DNA of 64,000 nt from Tricholoma matsutake (taxonomy: Eukaryota > Basidiomycota > Agaricomycetes > Agaricales > Tricholomataceae): positions 9,610,001-9,674,000 of the forward strand of contig AP026549.1 of NCBI GenBank assembly GCA_026075535.2. The letters run 5' to 3'. Every line of letters starts with the position of its first letter. Position 1 is the stretch's first letter. The notes beneath the pieces were generated by a model that was given only the letters and a program-made list of their open reading frames with translations, was not told where the DNA came from and ran no database searches. Below, piece after piece: positions 41,215 through 53,551 of this stretch. A program made the translations under genes and the position numbers.

Positions 41215-43437
41215 TTTTTTTTTTTTTTTTTTTGGATCAGAATTTATAACGCGGGGCTCGAACGCAGTCCGCGGAGCAAGGTACAAACTTGGGTACTACT
41301 TTATCTACGCGTTCCCCTCGCCCATCTCCCACTCAGGTCCCCGTTTTAGCCACTTTAGGCGGGCAGTTCCACAGACGTTGGCCTCTCAGCCAGGAAAGGC
41401 AATAATCTGGAGGGGGCGCCCCCCCTCCCGAAGTTAGCCATTAGATCGCCCCCTGGAGCAAACGGTCCCCCAGCCACATGTCCGACCGAGGCCAGACCAG
41501 GCGCAGCAGTGTTAATTCACCGTAAATCCCCCCTTGCGGGAGGAATAACCGTCTGCGTTTTTCCAGCCAACGAGGATTGACCACCCCAGACGAATGAGGT
41601 GGACCATCACCGTGTTGTGCACGAGTGACAGTAACAAGGCGGGTGGTTGTTCACCTGGTTATTCACCGTGACCGCCGTAAGTAGGGGGCCGAGACCCCCC
41701 TCGAGCAAATGTACCCATGTGCACGCACTCGATGACATCGTCCCCCCCGCAGTGGGGGGATGGTATAGGGAAGCGACACTATGTCACCATCCCGATAGTG
41801 GCCACCAGTTACTTGGTGGCCGTGAACGTAGAGGGGGATAGCCCCCTGTACTAGTTGCGGCGCTGCTGTCCACGAGGACCTCGAGGACGACGGCGCTGTG
41901 CTGGGGACGAGGGTTCCCCAGATTGAGGCTCTGATTGAGCGGTGTGCACCGCCGCGTAGGAAGCCCGGAAGGCTGCCGGAGACGTGAGGTCGAGAGGTGT
42001 CGGAACGGCTTCTAGTTCCGCCGACATCGTCTCAGACAGTCGCCAGGTGGTCGTGAATAACTCCCAAGCCATTTGGCGCCATGCGTTCCTCTCTGCAGGG
42101 GGAACGGCGGACGTACAGACGGTACCAACAAACATGGTCATCGCGTCGAGTTGGTGTAGCATGGCATGAGAGGTGGCTTCGATTTCCAGCCTCTCATTCA
42201 CAGATAACGGCGCTTCGTCCTCCACCAGCTCAGGGATGGGGGGCAAAGGCGGTAACGGGGCAGGGGATGCCTCCGGATAGAAGAGCTCAGCAATGCCGAG
42301 CTCCTGAGTGTACATGTCCTCGCGTTCGAGACTGCGAGTCCATCGTTTATGTGCGACATGGACGTCCTGCGCCCACAGCACACGGTCGATCGTTTGCCTC
42401 GAGGCTAGCTTGGGGCTGCTCTCGGCATAATTGAGGGCCTCCTGCATAGCAAGAGAATCCTCGTCATCCTCAGGGTCGGAGAGGTCTTCTCCAGCCCATA
42501 GATCTCTAACTGCCCGTAGGGCAGTAGCTACATCCGGATCGTCATGATCGTACCGGGTGTCGTAGTCTTGGACGCCATCGTCGTAGATGTCGCCCATAAT
42601 CAGAGAGGGGTCGTGTAGACCCCAGCGTGGTGTTTGGGCTCTAGTTCGCCGTTTAGGCATTGAGAGGGGAAGTTAGTGCTAGTAGGTGATAGTAGAAATC
42701 AAGATACGTAGCGTGCCATCGATAACAGCTGGTCCCTTATCTCTATTCCGGGTCCACCCGATACTGCCTCCGAACGCTCCGAGGGGGGGACAGGCCGCAC
42801 ATCCTGTAACCCAGTGGGAGAAGATTGAACCCGGGTCATACCACCCTAGAAGAGTGAGCACCGGAGGTAGAGAGTTGGTGGAGAGTGGCGGCCACCAAGG
42901 TGTCGACCTAGCCACCAGGGGGCACCATCGCCCGGCCCCTTTTAACGATGGTGTATTCCAACGGGTAGTCAGTGTAGCTTGTCCCTAGTAGTAGTGACTC
43001 ACATAGCATGGAGGCTAGAAGCCTCCCAGACAACTAGCAATCCAGTGATAATGTCCCTTCTCCCTAAGCCAGACCTCCCCCAACTAAACGAGTGTGTCGA
43101 CTTGGGCGAGCGTTGAAGCAGGCATCCCACACCCACTCTAAGCCCCCAGAGGGACCCAGACTACTCTTTCATAAACGACACTCACCTAGTCAGGATCCTC
43201 GAAGCCCAGGAGAACGAGACAGATAGCAGCCATTGTCAAAAACAATGACCAGGGCATCCACGGAGATCGGATGGACGGATCTCTTAGCAAATCAGGGTAG
43301 GCCTGGAGACGCCGAGAGCGTTCGTGATGGTGAAATCCGATCGAAAATCGGACGAAAATTGAAGTGTCGACGTCGCATGCAACATTGAGCAGAGGTGTTT
43401 ACCACTATTTATGGTGGTTGTAACAAGTCAAGGAGCC
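41215..43437 (-). mobile_element. SE11: complete short element, alpha subfamily, in SE10
   Basis: Poly(T) from 41215. The TSD (plus strand) GGGACACCCCCCC is at 41202-41214 and 43438-43450. 5' terminus GCTCCTTGACTTG ends at 43436 with one extra G. uORF 43009-42908. The site is the stop-proximal hairpin of SE10. The leader has a ~45-nt delta-like patch (around 42970-43010) within an alpha background. Confidence 0.93.
41851..42660 (-). CDS. SE alpha protein, 269 aa, unknown function (SE11)
   Basis: Intact alpha ORF (MPKRRTRAQTPRWGL...). Small differences from SE9: FVGTVCTS (Arg to Cys), SAELEAVP, SPAQRRRP in the tail. All conserved blocks present. Confidence 0.8.
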   Translation of the reverse strand: MPKRRTRAQTPRWGLHDPSLIMGDIYDDGVQDYDTRYDHDDPDVATALRAVRDLWAGEDLSDPEDDEDSLAMQEALNYAESSPKLASRQTIDRVLWAQDVHVAHKRWTRSLEREDMYTQELGIAELFYPEASPAPLPPLPPIPELVEDEAPLSVNERLEIEATSHAMLHQLDAMTMFVGTVCTSAVPPAERNAWRQMAWELFTTTWRLSETMSAELEAVPTPLDLTSPAAFRASYAAVHTAQSEPQSGEPSSPAQRRRPRGPRGQQRRN

Positions 43438-45828
43438 GGGACACCCCCCCTTCTCTTCACCGCCCACTAGGGCTGTTGTCGGGATGGTGACATTATGTCG
43501 CCGCCCTTTACCTTCCCCCCACTGCGGGGGGGATGATGTCACCGAGTGCATGCTCAGAGTAGCATTTGCTAGAGGGGGGGGCCTCGACCCCCTACCTACA
43601 GTAGCTCCGGTGAATAACCAGCTACGGCAGTTCCGGTGAATAACCAGCTGCCTCGTCACTGTCACTTGTGCGTGGACACAGTGATGGTCCACCTCACTCA
43701 CCCGGGGTGGTCAATCCTCGTTGTCTGGTGAAAGACGGTTACTCTTCCCGCAAGGGAGGACTTACGGTGAATTGACACTGCTTGCGCCTGATCTGACTTC
43801 GGTCGGATATGTGGCCGGGGGGACCGAGACAGCACCAGACGGCGAACTAACGGCTAGCCTTTGTAGGGGGGGCCCCTCCCCTACAGATTATTGCCTTTCC
43901 TGTCTGAGAGGACAACGCTGGTATGCCCGCCGTAACGTGGCTTCTGCAAGGGACCTGGTGTGGGATGTGGACATAGGGAATGTGTAGTCTTAGTAGTACC
44001 TTGTTTGTATCTTGACCCGCGGACTGCGATCGAGCCCCGCGTTATAAATTGTTGACCCCAAAAAAAAAAAAAAGAGCAGGATGGGCCAAGGGACTCAAAA
44101 CGAGCGTTGTCGCTTTCGACATCGCTCAATTCTTCCCCTCCCTGAACCACCAAGTTCTATTGGAGATCATCTCTCGGTCGGGGTTCCCTGCACAAGTAGT
44201 GAACTTCTTCCGTTCATATCTTGTTGGTCGCAAAACGACCTACAAATGGAACGCTTTCTCATCTGGCTCCTTTGCAGCCGATGTGGGAGTGGGTCAAGGC
44301 TCTGCCTTGTCCCCTGTCCTATCGGCGTTATATTTGATGCCCATCATGAAACTCTTCAGAAGAAGCAAAGTCGGCAGAGATGTCGACCTCATGTCCTATG
44401 TGGACGATGGCACCCTCATCGCCCGCTCTCCACAGCTGGAGGACAACCTCCCCCTGCTCAAAAAAGCGTATGGCTGGATATTCCAGGCGTTCACCTCCCT
44501 CGGGCTTGTCCTTGAACACGACAAGTCTGAAATATTTCACTTCTCAAGGGCGAGGAGATTCACTCCCCTACCCATTGACCTCGGTTTCGCCCCTTACACG
44601 GGCAACACCCCCCTCAAACCCAAGGTTACCTGGAGGTACCTTGGCTTTTTCTTCGACCGCAAGCTCTCCTTCAAGGAGCACACGCGGTTCTACTCCACCA
44701 AAGCCCTTACCACTGCAAGGGCGATGGGCATGCTCGGCAACTCTGTCAGAGGGCTAACCCCTATGCAGAAGCGTCTCCTGTACCGTTCGTGCGTCGTACC
44801 CATCATGACATACAGACTTAGACTCTGGCACTTTAAAGGCGCGCGCGTCAAAGGTGTCATCAAAACGTTGGCCCAGGTGCAGTCCATCGCTGCTCGCTGG
44901 ATCCTCAGTGCCTTCAGAACCACCCCTATCGGAGGTCTGGAAAGTATCGCAGGACTGCTGCCCATGCAGCTGTTACTGCGTCGTTTAGTCGACAGGGGAG
45001 TATTTAGGACCCCTCTATTGGCTCCATCTCACCCCCTAAGAGCGATCTTAGGGCCTAATCACGTCGGTACCACCCACTCTCATGAGCTAGGACTCTGGGG
45101 GGGGGACGTGCTAGACACACTCAACCTACAAGGGCCATCTGTCGCTTCGGCTGCAGCCCTGGCCCTTGGACCAGGCGATGAGTTCGACCCCTTCGGGGAA
45201 GAAAACACACCTGGAAACAGAGTGAAGGATCTGTTCCCCACTCGTTTCTCCTCTCATCGCCTCACCTCTAAGGAGGATGGAGCGAGGAACTCTTACAGGA
45301 GTGACCTTGACAAAGCCTGGGCTCTGGCCCAAGTGGAGGAGGACACTCTTGTCATTGCAGTGGACGCCTCAGTGCCCACAGACGCTAAATTTCAAGCTGT
45401 CGCCTGCGCTCTTGTCTTCGGACAAGGAGAGCAGGTAGATCGCGTTGTCTCAGCCTCTGGGAGGAGAACCCCCCCGGAGGTCGAACTCTTCACTCTCCAA
45501 CTAGGCGTCTCGGCTGCGTGCAGCAGAGGTTGCAAAAAGCTGGTGATCTTCTCGGATTCTACTATGGGCATCGAGTCCCTAATTGATCCAAAACCACACT
45601 CTGGGCAGATATTTGCCCTGGACGCTTGTCGCTCTCTTTGTCCCTGGCTAGCCGGAGACGAGGAGAGGAACATTACATTCTGGCATGTCCCCTCGAAATT
45701 CGAGTGGAACGTACACAAGATGGCTCATGATGTAGCTACATCTACCAAGATCTCCGTGGGCAGACACCCGCAGACGTCTTTAGACTACCTTAAAAATCAG
45801 GTCGAAAAGGCCGTTTGTAAGGATTGGC

Positions 45829-47986
45829 AAAGCCCGAGGGAGGTGAACGCCTGGAATATCCAGCCATACGCTTTTTTGAGCAGGGGGAGGTTGTCCTCCA
45901 GCTATGGAGAGCGGGCGATGAGAGTGCCATCGTCCACATACGACATGAGATCGACATCTCTGCCGATTTTGCTCCTTCTGAAGAGCTTCATGATGGGCGT
46001 TAGGTATAACGCCGATAAAACAGGGGACAAAGCAGAACCTTGACCCACTCCCACATCGGCTGCAAAGGAGCCAGACGAGAAAGCGTTCCATTTGTAAGTC
46101 GTTTTGCGACCGACAAGATATGAACGGAAGAAGTTCACTACTTGTGCAGGGAACCCCAACCGAGAGATGATCTCCAATAGAACTTGGTGATTCAAGGAGG
46201 GGAAGAATTGAGCGATGTCGAAAGCGACAACGCTTGTTTTGAGTCCCTTGGCCCATCCTGCTCTGACTAGGTGGGTAAGGTAGATACCTGCATCCTCAGT
46301 GGAACGCTGGGCGACGCCTCCGAACTGGTTTTGTTCGAAAGCCTCGTGTGCAACACCGTCGAACTGAAGTCGCCTCGACAACATCTTTTCAACTAATTTG
46401 CCCAGAGTGTTCAGAAGCACGATGGGCCTGAACGACTTAGGGGTAGAATAGTTAGGCTTCCCTGGCTTCGGGATGATAACCGATAGGGATTCCTTAAAGT
46501 GGTCTGGCCAGTGGCCAGCAGTGATGCACGCCTCAGCAATGCGGGTGATGAGCCCTGCCACTTCTGGGTTGCTACACCAGTGTTTTAGGTGCGACCACGT
46601 AACATGATCGGGACCTGGAGCGGAACGGGAAGAACACGCATTTAGCGCTTCTTTCATTTCCGTGATGGAGAACGGGATCCAGGCCCTTTCAGGCACCGGA
46701 TCAAGTTCATCGAGAATGCTCAGATCGACTACTCGATCTGATGCAGCGTTATAGGACCCATCAAGGGCAGTCCAGAGGGAGTCCAGATCATTACACGGTT
46801 CTCCCCGATAGGAGATTGCCTCGTATGACGGGAGGTTACGTTGGCGAGTCCAAGACATCAAGTCCCAGGGTCGTCTGTTCATCGTAGCCACTTCCTGGAT
46901 ACGGTCGTCGAAAAAGTCGCGCTTTGCGTTTCGCATGACTTTCCTATAGAGCTTCCAGTCCCCCTCATCACGAGAGGCTCTGTAAGCGTCTAGGGCACCG
47001 CTGCATTCGTCCGTCCACCACCCTTTGGACGACTTGCCGAGGCGAGATTCCTTGGCATGGTTTTCCCATGCCTTGTTTAAAATCGTTGATATCGCCGAGA
47101 CGACATCATCGATTTCTGCCGACGTATCTCCGTGCCAATCTAGCCATGGAGTTAAAGCAGAGGAGACGGCATCTCGATACGATGCTTCCTCCTCGGATCC
47201 TTTTTTGATGGACCACTTGGTAACCGGGACCAGAGATCCCGGGCCAGGCAGCACTAACGTCAGAGGGGCGTGGTCAGACGTTCCCCTGGCTTCAGGTACA
47301 ATCTCGCAGTACAGTACAAATCTGAGATCTGTAGGTACGAACATCAGGTCGATCACCGTGGGGTGAAGGCCCTGTTGTGGGGGGAAATGGGTAGGGCCCT
47401 CCACTACTGGTAGAGCTCTAGTCAGGCCTAATGCCATAGCCGTTTCCACTAAGTGGTCAGCGTGAATAGAGTGTTCAGGCCCCTGGGGGTCCCAGGAGGC
47501 ATGTCTCACGTTGAAGTCGCCACACATGAAGTGTAGGCGAGGGATCAGCATGACGTTCTCGAACAAGAGCGTAATGGCTGAGTGTTGGCTATCCGAGTAG
47601 ACGTTGGCAAGTAGCATGACGTCTTCCCCTATTCCCAATGAGAAGAGAAGGATGTCACGATCGTCGATCAGATCTCGTCTGAGACCAGGTCTTAGATTAG
47701 CGATGCTGTTCGCAAAATAGACAGCAACGCGTGGAGGGGAGTCAATTCCCGATGGGCGCACCAGGGTTCCCCAATTAGGGCTCATTGGTGCACCTATAAC
47801 TTCTTCCCCTTCCCTGTTGTGGGCAGAGGGGGCGTGTCTTATTAATCACCAAGGAGGCTCTTGAATGAAAAGCAAGTCGTAATCATCTACGAAGTCTGCC
47901 AGTAATGAGTCCATGTATCCCCAATTACGGTTAACATTCTGACTAAATACGCGTAACTGCGGTGTAGATCTAAGTCTATCCCTCAT
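45829..47986 (-). pseudogene. LINE ORF2, codons 1-719 (LN9)
   Basis: ATG 47986-47984 follows TAA 47989-47987. Codon 47 is TGA (47848-47846), the same nonsense change as in LN3. The rest is open to the RT just past YVDD, where it ends at the junction with LN8. Motifs as in LN5. Confidence 0.88.
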
Positions 47987-49421
47987 TTACGTTCAGCCAC
48001 CGCGTCCTGCGGGATGGTGAGTAGGAGGAGAGCGAGAGTTGCATCTCGCACTCACCTCGTCATAGCGAGCTTTGATCCAGTCGCGGTCAAAGCGATGTCG
48101 CCAGAAATTGCATCGACGGTCGTCGGATGCGTGGTTTTTCCGGCAGTTTATACACCTGGCCGGCAGACACGCTCCTTGACTTGTTACAACCACCATAAAT
48201 AGTGGTAAACACCTCTGCTCAACGTTGCATGCGACGTCGACACTTCAATTTTCATCCGATTTTCGATCGGATTTCACCATCACGAACGCTCTCGGCGTCT
48301 CCAGGCCTACCCTGATTTGCTAAGAGATCCGTCCATCCGATCTCCGTGGATGCCCCGGTCATTGTTTTTGACAATGGCTGCTATCTGTCTCGTTCTCCTG
48401 GGCTTCGAGGATCCTGACTAGGTGAGTGTCGTTTATGAAAGAGTAGTCTGGGTCCCTCTGGGGGCTTAGAGTGGGTGTGGGATGCCTGCTTCAACGCTCG
48501 CCCAAGTCGACACACTCGTTTAGTTGGGGGAGGTCTGGCTTAGGGAGAAGGGACATTATCACTGGATTGCTAGTTGTCTGGGAGGCTTCTAGCCTCCATG
48601 CTATGTGAGTCACTACTACTAGGGACAAGCTACACTGACTACCCGTTGGAATACACCATCGTTAAAAGGGGCTGGGCGATGGTGCCCCCTGGCGGCTAGG
48701 TCGACACCTTGGTGGCCGCCACTCTCCACCAACTCTCTACCTCCGGTGCTCACTCTTCTAGGGTGGTATGACCCGGGTTCAATCTTCTCCCACTGGGTTA
48801 CAGGATGTGCGGCCTGTCCCCCCCTCGGAGCGTTCGGAGGCAGTATCGGGTGGACCCGGAATAGAGATAAGGGACCAGCTGTTATCGATGGCACGCTACG
48901 TATCTTGATTTCTACTATCACCTACTAGCACTAACTTCCCCTCTCAATGCCTAAACGGCGAACTAGAGCCCAAACACCATGCTGGGGTCTACACGACCCC
49001 TCCCTGATTACGGGCGACATCTACGACGATGGCGTCCAAGACTACGACACCCGGTACGATCATGACGATCCGGATGTAGCTACTGCCCTACGGGCAGTTA
49101 GAGATCTATGGGCTGGAGAAGACCTCTCCGACCCTGAGGATGACGAGGATTCTCTTGCTATGCAGGAGGCCCTCAATTATGCCGAGAGCAGCCCCAAGCT
49201 AGCCTCGAGGCAAACGATCGACCGTGTGCTGTGGGCGCAGGACGTCCATGTCGCACATAAACAATGGACTCGCAGTCTCGAACGCGAGGACATGTACACT
49301 CAGGAGCTCGGCATTGCTGAGCTCTTCTATCCGGAGGCATCCCCTGCCCCGTTACCGCCTTTGCCCCCCATCCCTGAGCTGGTGGAGGACGAAGCGCTGT
49401 TATCTGTGAATGGGAGCCTGG

Positions 49422-51274
49422 GCGACTTGTTACAACCACCATAAATAGTGGTAAACACTCCTGCTCGATGTTGGTAGCAACGTCGAGACTCCAATTTTTG
49501 TCCGATTTTCGATCGGATTTCACCATCACGAACGCTCTCGGCGTCTCCAGGCCTGCCCTGATTTGCTAAGAGATCCGTCCATCCGATCCCCGGGGATGCC
49601 CCGGTCATTGTTTTTGACAATGACTGCTATTCGTCTCGTTCCCCTGTGCTTCGAGGATCCTGGCTAGGTGAGTGGTGTCTATGAAAGAGTAGTCTAGGTC
49701 CCTATGGGGGCTTAGAGTGGGTGTGGGATGCCTGCTTCAATTCTCGCCCAAGTCGACGCACTCGTTTAGTTGGGGGAGGTCTGGCTCAGGGGGAGGGACA
49801 TCGTTACTGGACTGCTGGTCGTCTCTGGGGCTTCCAACCTCCATGCTATGTGAGTCACTACTACTAGGGACAAGCTACACTGACTACCTGTTGGAATACA
49901 CCGTTGCTAAAAGGGGCCGCGTGACGGTGCCCCCTGATAGCTAGGTCAATGCTCTGGTGGCCGCATTTCACCACCGACTCTTCACCTCCGGTGCTCACTC
50001 CTCTGGGGTGTGATGACCCGGGTTCAATCTTCTCCCACCAGGCAACAGGGTGCGCGGCCTGTTCACCCCCTCAGAGCGTTTGGAGGCTGTATCGGGTGGA
50101 CCTGGAACTGAGACAAGGGGCCATCTGTTATCGATCTTACGCTACGTATTCTGACTGTTATCGTCATTTACCTGTGCTAACTCACTCTCAATGCCCAAAC
50201 GGCTGAACAGAGACCAAACCACACGCTGGGGCCTTCATGACCCCACCTTGATTACGGGTGACATCGTTGGTGATGATGCCCAAGACTACGACACCCAGTT
50301 CTCACAGAATGAACTGGAGGTAGCAGCTGCCCTAGGCAGTTTGAGATCTGTGGGCTGGGGAGGACCTCCCCGACCCTGACAACTACGAGGACTCTCTTGC
50401 TAGGCAGGAGGCCCTCACTTACACTGCACGCTGCGTATTTCGATCACTAGCATCATATACCAGTACTAACTTGCTCCTGATGCCCAAGCGGACAACCAGA
50501 GACGATCGTTCCAATGATCCCATGCCTCCAGCAGCTGTTCCAGCTTCCTGTGTGGCAATGCCAACAGCTCTAGCAGAGCTCCAATCTGGGGAACCCTCGT
50601 TCCCAGTACAGTGCTGTCATCATCACAGATGGCCGTGCTGCTACTTGTGTGGGGCATCCTGCTCCACACCCATCACCGCCAGTCCGCTGGCTGCTGTCGG
50701 GTTGGTGACAAATGTCGCTACCCTTTACGTTCTCCCTGCTGCGGGGGGGAAATTGTTATCGAGTGCATGTGCTTGCAGTGCATTTGCTCGAGGGGGGCTT
50801 TGGCCCCCTGCTTACGGCGGTTCCGGTGAATAACCAGGTGAACAACCAGCTGCCACATTACTGTTACTCGTGCATGACACGGTGATGGTCCACCTCGTTC
50901 ATCCGGGGTGGTCAATCCTCGTTGGCTGGGAGTATGCGGATGGTTATTCCTCCCGCAAGGGGGGATTTACAGTGAATTAACATGGCCGCGCCTGATCTGA
51001 CTTCGGTGGGATATGTGGCTGGGGGACCGCTTCGCACCAGCTCATGATCTAATGGCTAGCTTCGGGAGGGGGTCTCCCCCTCCAGATTATTGCCTTTCCT
51101 GGCTGAGAGGCCAACGTCTGTGGCACTGCCCACCTAAAGTGGCTAAAACGAGGACCTGGGTAGGATATGGGTGAGGGGAAGCATAGTTATAGTAGTACCC
51201 AAGTTTGTATCCTGCTCCGCGGACTGCAATCGAGCCCCGCATTATAAATTGTTGACCCAAAAAAAAAAAAAAAA
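49422..51274 (+). mobile_element. SE13: short element, delta subfamily
   Basis: Starts GCGACTTGTTAC, lacking the CTCCTT of most copies. The TSD is imperfect: TGGGAGCCTGG (49411-49421) against TGAGAGGCTGG (51275-51285); the right copy matches intact SEs, so the left one has mutated. The leader carries the CTCGATGTTG hairpin variant. uORF 49843-49944. Poly(A) 51259-51274. Confidence 0.85.
50191..50833 (+). pseudogene. SE delta ORF remnants (SE13)
   Basis: ATG 50191 (MPKRLNRDQTTRWGL) gives 62 residues and ends at the delta frameshift. ATG 50480 (MPKRTTRDDRSND) opens 117 codons to 50833. Same two-start layout as SE6 and SE7. The shorter ORF has been kept open in all three, but its C-terminal half looks like a degraded alpha tail. 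Confidence 0.78.
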
Positions 51275-53551
51275 TGAGAGGCTGGAAATCGAAGCCACCT
51301 CTCATGCCATGCTACACCAACTCGACGCGATGACCATGTTTGTTGGTACCGTCCGTACGTCCGCCGTTCCCCCTGCAGAGAGGAACGCATGGCGCCAAAT
51401 GGCTTGGGAGTTATTCACGACCACCTGGCGACTGTCTGAGACGATGTTGGCGGAACTAGCAGCTGTTCCGACACCTCTCGACCTCACGTCTCCGGCAGCC
51501 TTCCGGGCTTCCTACGCGGCGGTGCACACCGCTCAATCAGAGCCTCAATCTGGGGAACCCTCGTCCCCAGCACGGCGCCGTCGTCCTCGAGGTCCTCGTG
51601 GACAGCAGCGCCGCAACTAGTACAGGGGGCTATCCCCCTCTATGTTCACGGCCACCAAGTAACTGGTGGCCACTATCGGGATGGTGACATGGTGTCGCTT
51701 CCCTATACCTTCCCCCCACTGCGGGGGGGACGATGTCATCGAGTGCGTGCACATGGGTGCATTTGCTCGAGGGGGGTCTCGGCCCCCTACTTACGGCAGT
51801 CACGGTGAATAACCAGGTGAACAACCACCCGCCTTGTTACTGTCACTCGTGCACAACACGGTGATGGTCCACCTCATTCGTCTGGGGTGGTCAATCCTCG
51901 TTGGCTGGAAAAACGCAGATGGTTATTCCTCCCGCAAGGGGGGATTTACGGTGAATTAACACTGCTGCGCCTGGTCTGGCCTCGGTCGGACATGTGGCTG
52001 GGGGACCGTTTGCTCCAGGGGGCGATCTAATGGCTAACTTCGGGAGGGGGGGGCGCCCCCTCCAGATTATTGCCTTTCCTGGCTGAGAGGCCAACGTCTG
52101 TGGAACTGCCCGCCTAAAGGTGGCTAAAACGGGGACCTGAGTGGGAGATGGGCGAGGGGAACGCGTAGATAAAGTAGTACCCAAGTTTGTACCTTGCTCC
52201 GCAGACTGCGTTCGAGCCCCGCATTATAAATTCTGATCCAAAAAAAAAAAAAAATACACCTGGCCGGGTGAGGACATGCTGCCCCCTCTGGGGTAGCTGG
52301 AACAGGGGGGTTCGCCTTAGCGTTACCCTTACAACATCCTGCAAGCGCACGATGGTGCTCCTTGCGGTGTGGGCCTGCGCAGATCGGACACTTGGTCTGC
52401 GGAGCTCTGCATGCCGGGGTGGGGTGGCCCCACTTCCAGCATCGTTGGCAAAGGGGCAGCCCAGGGTTTGCCCTGGCCACCCTAACATAAGCGACGTAGC
52501 GTCCAAATTGGATGCCCCGACCGATGAGAGCCTTGGCTCGTGCACCACTGACTGAGTCAGCGATGTTGAGATATACGGTGCACGTATCCGACATTTTCGA
52601 ATCACGCACGACCCGTGGGGGGACCTGCAGTACTGTGAGGTCCAATATGCCGGACTTTCCCAAGTGTGCTATCACGACATCGGGTGTTATGGCCTTGTCG
52701 TTTGCGATAAATGGCACGTCGACCAGCTTGAGGTACGACGTGGAAGTAGGTAATGCTGCGTCTACTTGCAGCACATAAGGGAATGCCTTGTGGGCGGCTT
52801 CCTTAAAGCATCGAAGGTCCTCCTCAGAGGCCACAACGTCGGTAGCTACTGACAGATTGCCAGCATGCATCGATGCAGACTGGGCCACTAGCTTAGAGTG
52901 GTGCAGCCCGAGAGTAACCCGGACGTGGTCCAGGAAGTCAGCAGGGTTCGTCTCTGCCCCAAGGGGAGGACGAACGTGAACCAGGACCTGTCGTCTGGAC
53001 GGTCCATGGACTGTAGGTGAGGGCTTTGCGGCCTTTGGTTTAGATGGGCCGACATGCTGCTGTATATCAGCCAGCTTGTCGGTTGGAAGCTCAGGGAAGG
53101 CCTTGGCTAGTCGCACAAGGCCATCCATGGATGTGTTAGGTGGACGCCCTCCCGGAAAGCGCGCTACCTGAGCAAAGGTCCCCCTGCCCGAAGGCCTGGT
53201 GGACCAGTTCACGGGGGGAGGAGGTCCTCGACCCCATGATGAAGAAACGCCCCCTGTTGGGGGTTTAGGAAGAGGTCGAGCACCTTTCGGGCCTCGAGTC
53301 CTCGCTGCTTTGTGAGGGGGGGGGCGTTGCCCATCCCATCCCTCCAGGTAGTCCGTCATTGGGACGTCGTTCGGATCGTTGGTGACAGTGCCCGACCTAG
53401 GTCGTTTACTGCCCCCAGCCATCCTGTCTATAGCACTCCGGAGCGTAGCGCTTCCAGAGTTGCGATCAAGGCCAGCCTCGGCAGCTGCTGCCAGCACCAA
53501 GCCTAGTTGTTCCGCTATGAGCTGCCGTTCTTCAGCAGTTGGTCGTCTAGA

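Larger units (their letters stand above)
39585..44073 (+). mobile_element. SE10: short element, gamma subfamily, split by SE11
   Basis: The TSD GAGCAGGATGGGCCA is at 39570-39584 and 44074-44088. Two extra bases (CC), then GCTCCTTGACTTG at 39587. Own sequence 39585-41214 and 43453-44073. uORF 40014-40115. The 3' UTR differs most from the other subfamilies (GTAGGGG/CCCCTAC hairpin at ~43863). Terminal TTATAAATTGTTGACCCC, poly(A) to 44073. Confidence 0.93.
38245..45828 (+). mobile_element. LN8: inverted LINE segment without ends, split by SE10
   Basis: Own sequence 38245-39584 and 44089-45828, ORF2 codons ~134-1159, plus strand. It has no 5' end, no 3' UTR and no poly(A). The left edge joins LN7 (minus) and the right edge joins LN9 (minus) at codon ~719. 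A ~220-nt stretch compared by eye differs from LN9 at about three sites, mainly C-to-T in LN8. It therefore forms one arm of a large inverted repeat with LN9. Confidence 0.85.
38245..45828 (+). pseudogene. LINE ORF2, internal segment (LN8), split by SE10
   Basis: Open from QHSAITFLF (codon ~134) through CGDFN, SDHAPL, RT with YVDD and RNase H to KDW (codon ~1159). SE10 splits it at HLVRAGWA (39584/39585). Several Arg codons have become Cys or His (PCLHF, TCIAEA, AQHS), as expected for CpG decay. No start, no end, not functional. Confidence 0.85.
48947..51620 (+). pseudogene. SE alpha ORF (SE12), split by SE13
   Basis: ATG 48947 (MPKRRTRAQTPCWGL...) open to LLSVNG at ~49412, then SE13, then resumes at 51286 in the helical block and runs to TAG 51620. 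Close to SE9. The insertion removes the helix and Arg tail from any product of the first part. Confidence 0.85.
48164..52254 (+). mobile_element. SE12: short element, alpha subfamily, split by SE13
   Basis: The TSD TACACCTGGCCGG is at 48151-48163 and 52255-52267. Seven extra bases (CAGACAC), then GCTCCTTGACTTG at 48171. Own sequence 48164-49421 and 51286-52254. uORF 48598-48699. It carries the same ~45-nt delta-like leader patch as SE11. Poly(A) 52240-52254. Confidence 0.93.
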
